Of a stretch of 5,044 nt of DNA, positions 3,815 to 5,044 are shown in pieces (positions within the stretch are counted from its first letter, which is position 1; each line of letters begins with the position of its first letter). Both the position numbers and the translations under genes were made by a program. This DNA comes from Anaerolineales bacterium (GTDB taxonomy: Bacteria > Chloroflexota > Anaerolineae > Anaerolineales > UBA11858): the NCBI GenBank assembly GCA_015485245.1, contig WFTY01000491.1, positions 1-5,044 of the forward strand, in the 5' to 3' direction. The notes under the pieces are model-generated. The model was not told the DNA's origin. It ran no database searches and saw only the letters and a program-made list of their open reading frames with translations.

Positions 3815-5044
3815 ATGGATCAAACGGTGGCCAGTTCGCGCATTCCTGGGTTTTATAATCTTTCATTGGACGAGCGTTATGCCTGTTTAACCTCGTTGGG
3901 GCTCCTGACTCCTGAGGGCGAAACGATCCTTCGGGGGGATGCTGGCCTCACCCTGGAGCAGGCGCAACACATGATCGAAAACGTGGTTGGGCGTTACGCT
4001 TTGCCTCTCGGCCTGGGGTTGAACTTTGTGGTCAACGGGCGTGAGGTGATCGTTCCTATGGTTGTGGAGGAACCCTCCATCGTCGCCGGGGCGTCTTTCA
4101 TGGCGAAGCTGGCCCGAGCGGGTGGCGGGTTCCAGGCGCACACTACCGCTCCAGAGATGATTGGTCAGATGCAGATATTGGATGTGCCCGACCTGCCTGC
4201 GGCGCGCCTCACGCTGTTGGAAAACAAAGCAATTTTGCTGGCAGCCGCTGCGGAGATTGACCCTGTACTCGCGGAGTTAGGCGGCGGCCCGCGCGATCTG
4301 GAAGTGCGCCTGATTGATGATTCCCCCATTGGGCCTTTCCTCGTCGTCCATCTGATTTATGACACTCGTGACGCGATGGGGGCGAACGCCATCAACACGG
4401 CCTGCGAACGCCTCGCCCCGCAGATCGAAGCGCTCACCGGCGGGCGCGTGCATTTGCGCATTCTTTCCAACCTGGCCGACCGGCGTCTGGCGCGGGCGCG
4501 TTGCACCATCCCGCTGGACGAACTCGCCTTTGGTGATTACCGTGCTGAAGATGTGCGCGATGGCATCATCGCTGCCTGGGCCTTCGCCGCCGCAGACCCT
4601 TACCGCGCCGCGACGCACAACAAGGGCATTATGAACGGTGTGGACGCGGTGGTGGTGGCCACCGGCAACGACTGGCGCGCCATCGAGGCCGGGGCGCATG
4701 CCTACGCCGCCCGCAGCGGACGATACACCGCCTTGAGCACCTGGGGGCAGGACGTGGAGGGCAATCTGGTGGGCACGCTGGAAATGCCGCTGGCGGTGGG
4801 GACGGTGGGCGGCGCGACGCGCGTGCATCCCGCCGCGCAACTGGCGCTTAAGATCATGGACGTGGCCTCCGCAACGCAACTGGCCGAGATCATCGTCTCG
4901 GTGGGGCTGGCGCAAAACCTGGCGGCCCTGCGCGCTCTGGCGACCGAAGGGATTCAACGCGGCCACATGAGCCTGCATGCTCGGCAGGTGGCTATCGCTG
5001 CCGGTGCGCAGGGCGAGATGATCTCTCGCCTGGCTGCCCGATTG
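3815..5044 (+). CDS. Class II hydroxymethylglutaryl-CoA reductase (3' end beyond window)
   Basis: The frame is open for 410 codons from ATG 3815 to the window edge with no stop; class II enzymes are about 430 residues, so only about 20 are missing. It interconverts HMG-CoA and mevalonate with NAD(P)H in the cytosol. Class II features: no membrane segment; IPGFYNLSLDER near the start (10-21); ENVVGRYALPLGLGLNF (55-71); EEPSIVAGAS (85-94) with the catalytic Glu; DAMGANAINT (186-195); RILSNLADRRLARA (215-228); THNKGIMNG (267-275) with Lys270; GNDWRAIEAGAHAYA (284-298) with Asp286; and RGHMSLHAR (382-390) with His384. The Glu-Lys-Asp-His tetrad is complete. Asp149 may correspond to the NAD-selecting Asp146 of the Pseudomonas mevalonii enzyme, which would favour NADH, but my alignment there is tentative. 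The likely role is the mevalonate route to isoprenoids, reported in Chloroflexota; mevalonate breakdown is the alternative. The gene symbol would be mvaA, but direction is unproven, so it is left blank. Confidence 0.95.
   Translation, partial: MDQTVASSRIPGFYNLSLDERYACLTSLGLLTPEGETILRGDAGLTLEQAQHMIENVVGRYALPLGLGLNFVVNGREVIVPMVVEEPSIVAGASFMAKLARAGGGFQAHTTAPEMIGQMQILDVPDLPAARLTLLENKAILLAAAAEIDPVLAELGGGPRDLEVRLIDDSPIGPFLVVHLIYDTRDAMGANAINTACERLAPQIEALTGGRVHLRILSNLADRRLARARCTIPLDELAFGDYRAEDVRDGIIAAWAFAAADPYRAATHNKGIMNGVDAVVVATGNDWRAIEAGAHAYAARSGRYTALSTWGQDVEGNLVGTLEMPLAVGTVGGATRVHPAAQLALKIMDVASATQLAEIIVSVGLAQNLAALRALATEGIQRGHMSLHARQVAIAAGAQGEMISRLAARL

Noticed and set aside
4277..4978. A 233-codon open frame on the - strand opposite the HMG-CoA reductase.
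   Set aside because: It is Arg/His/Gly-rich with no recognisable motif, and the + strand encodes the reductase with all catalytic motifs throughout.
1..5044. CRISPR arrays, insertion sequences, integrase attachment sites or phage genes.
   Set aside because: No regularly spaced repeats, transposase motifs or terminal inverted repeats were seen. The only repeats are hairpins at gene borders.

Overview
The window is GC-rich and gene-dense, and looks chromosomal and bacterial. The best guess is a Chloroflexota (Anaerolineae-like) genome. That rests on the mix of a bacterial-microcompartment (BMC) locus, a class II HMG-CoA reductase and a soluble GAF-GAF NarL-type histidine kinase. It is an inference, because no rRNA or other taxonomic marker is present.

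Layout, left to right. (1) Positions 1-745 hold the 3' end of a BMC gene cluster on the + strand. It has a 44-residue C-terminal tail of an unidentified protein, shaped like an encapsulation peptide, then two tightly packed and clearly different EutN/CcmL-type pentamer (vertex) genes. (2) Positions 761-1810 hold a separate transcription unit with a near-consensus sigma70-type promoter, a type I signal peptidase and a small YgiT-type zinc-finger protein. (3) Positions 1807-1980 hold a self-contained tRNA-Glu(UUC) unit: a promoter overlapping the preceding stop codon, a 5' leader hairpin, the tRNA and a strong 13-bp terminator. (4) Positions 1964-3661 on the - strand hold a DevS/DosS-like histidine kinase. 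Its first GAF domain keeps the histidine and tyrosine that line the heme in mycobacterial DevS. Its stop codon lies inside the tRNA terminator stem. (5) A 153-bp divergent intergenic region separates it from (6) a class II HMG-CoA reductase on the + strand (from 3815), which runs off the window end after 410 codons with all catalytic residues present.

Functionally the window joins several modules. The BMC-P pair caps the vertices of a protein organelle whose substrate is encoded upstream, outside the window. The signal peptidase is secretion housekeeping. The kinase is a candidate heme or redox sensor with no response regulator in view. The reductase points to mevalonate-based isoprenoid synthesis, or less likely mevalonate breakdown. 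The most notable points are the PduD-like amphipathic tail upstream of the two vertex genes and the heme-pocket signature in the kinase. No CRISPR array, insertion sequence, phage gene or clearly new multi-gene system is visible.
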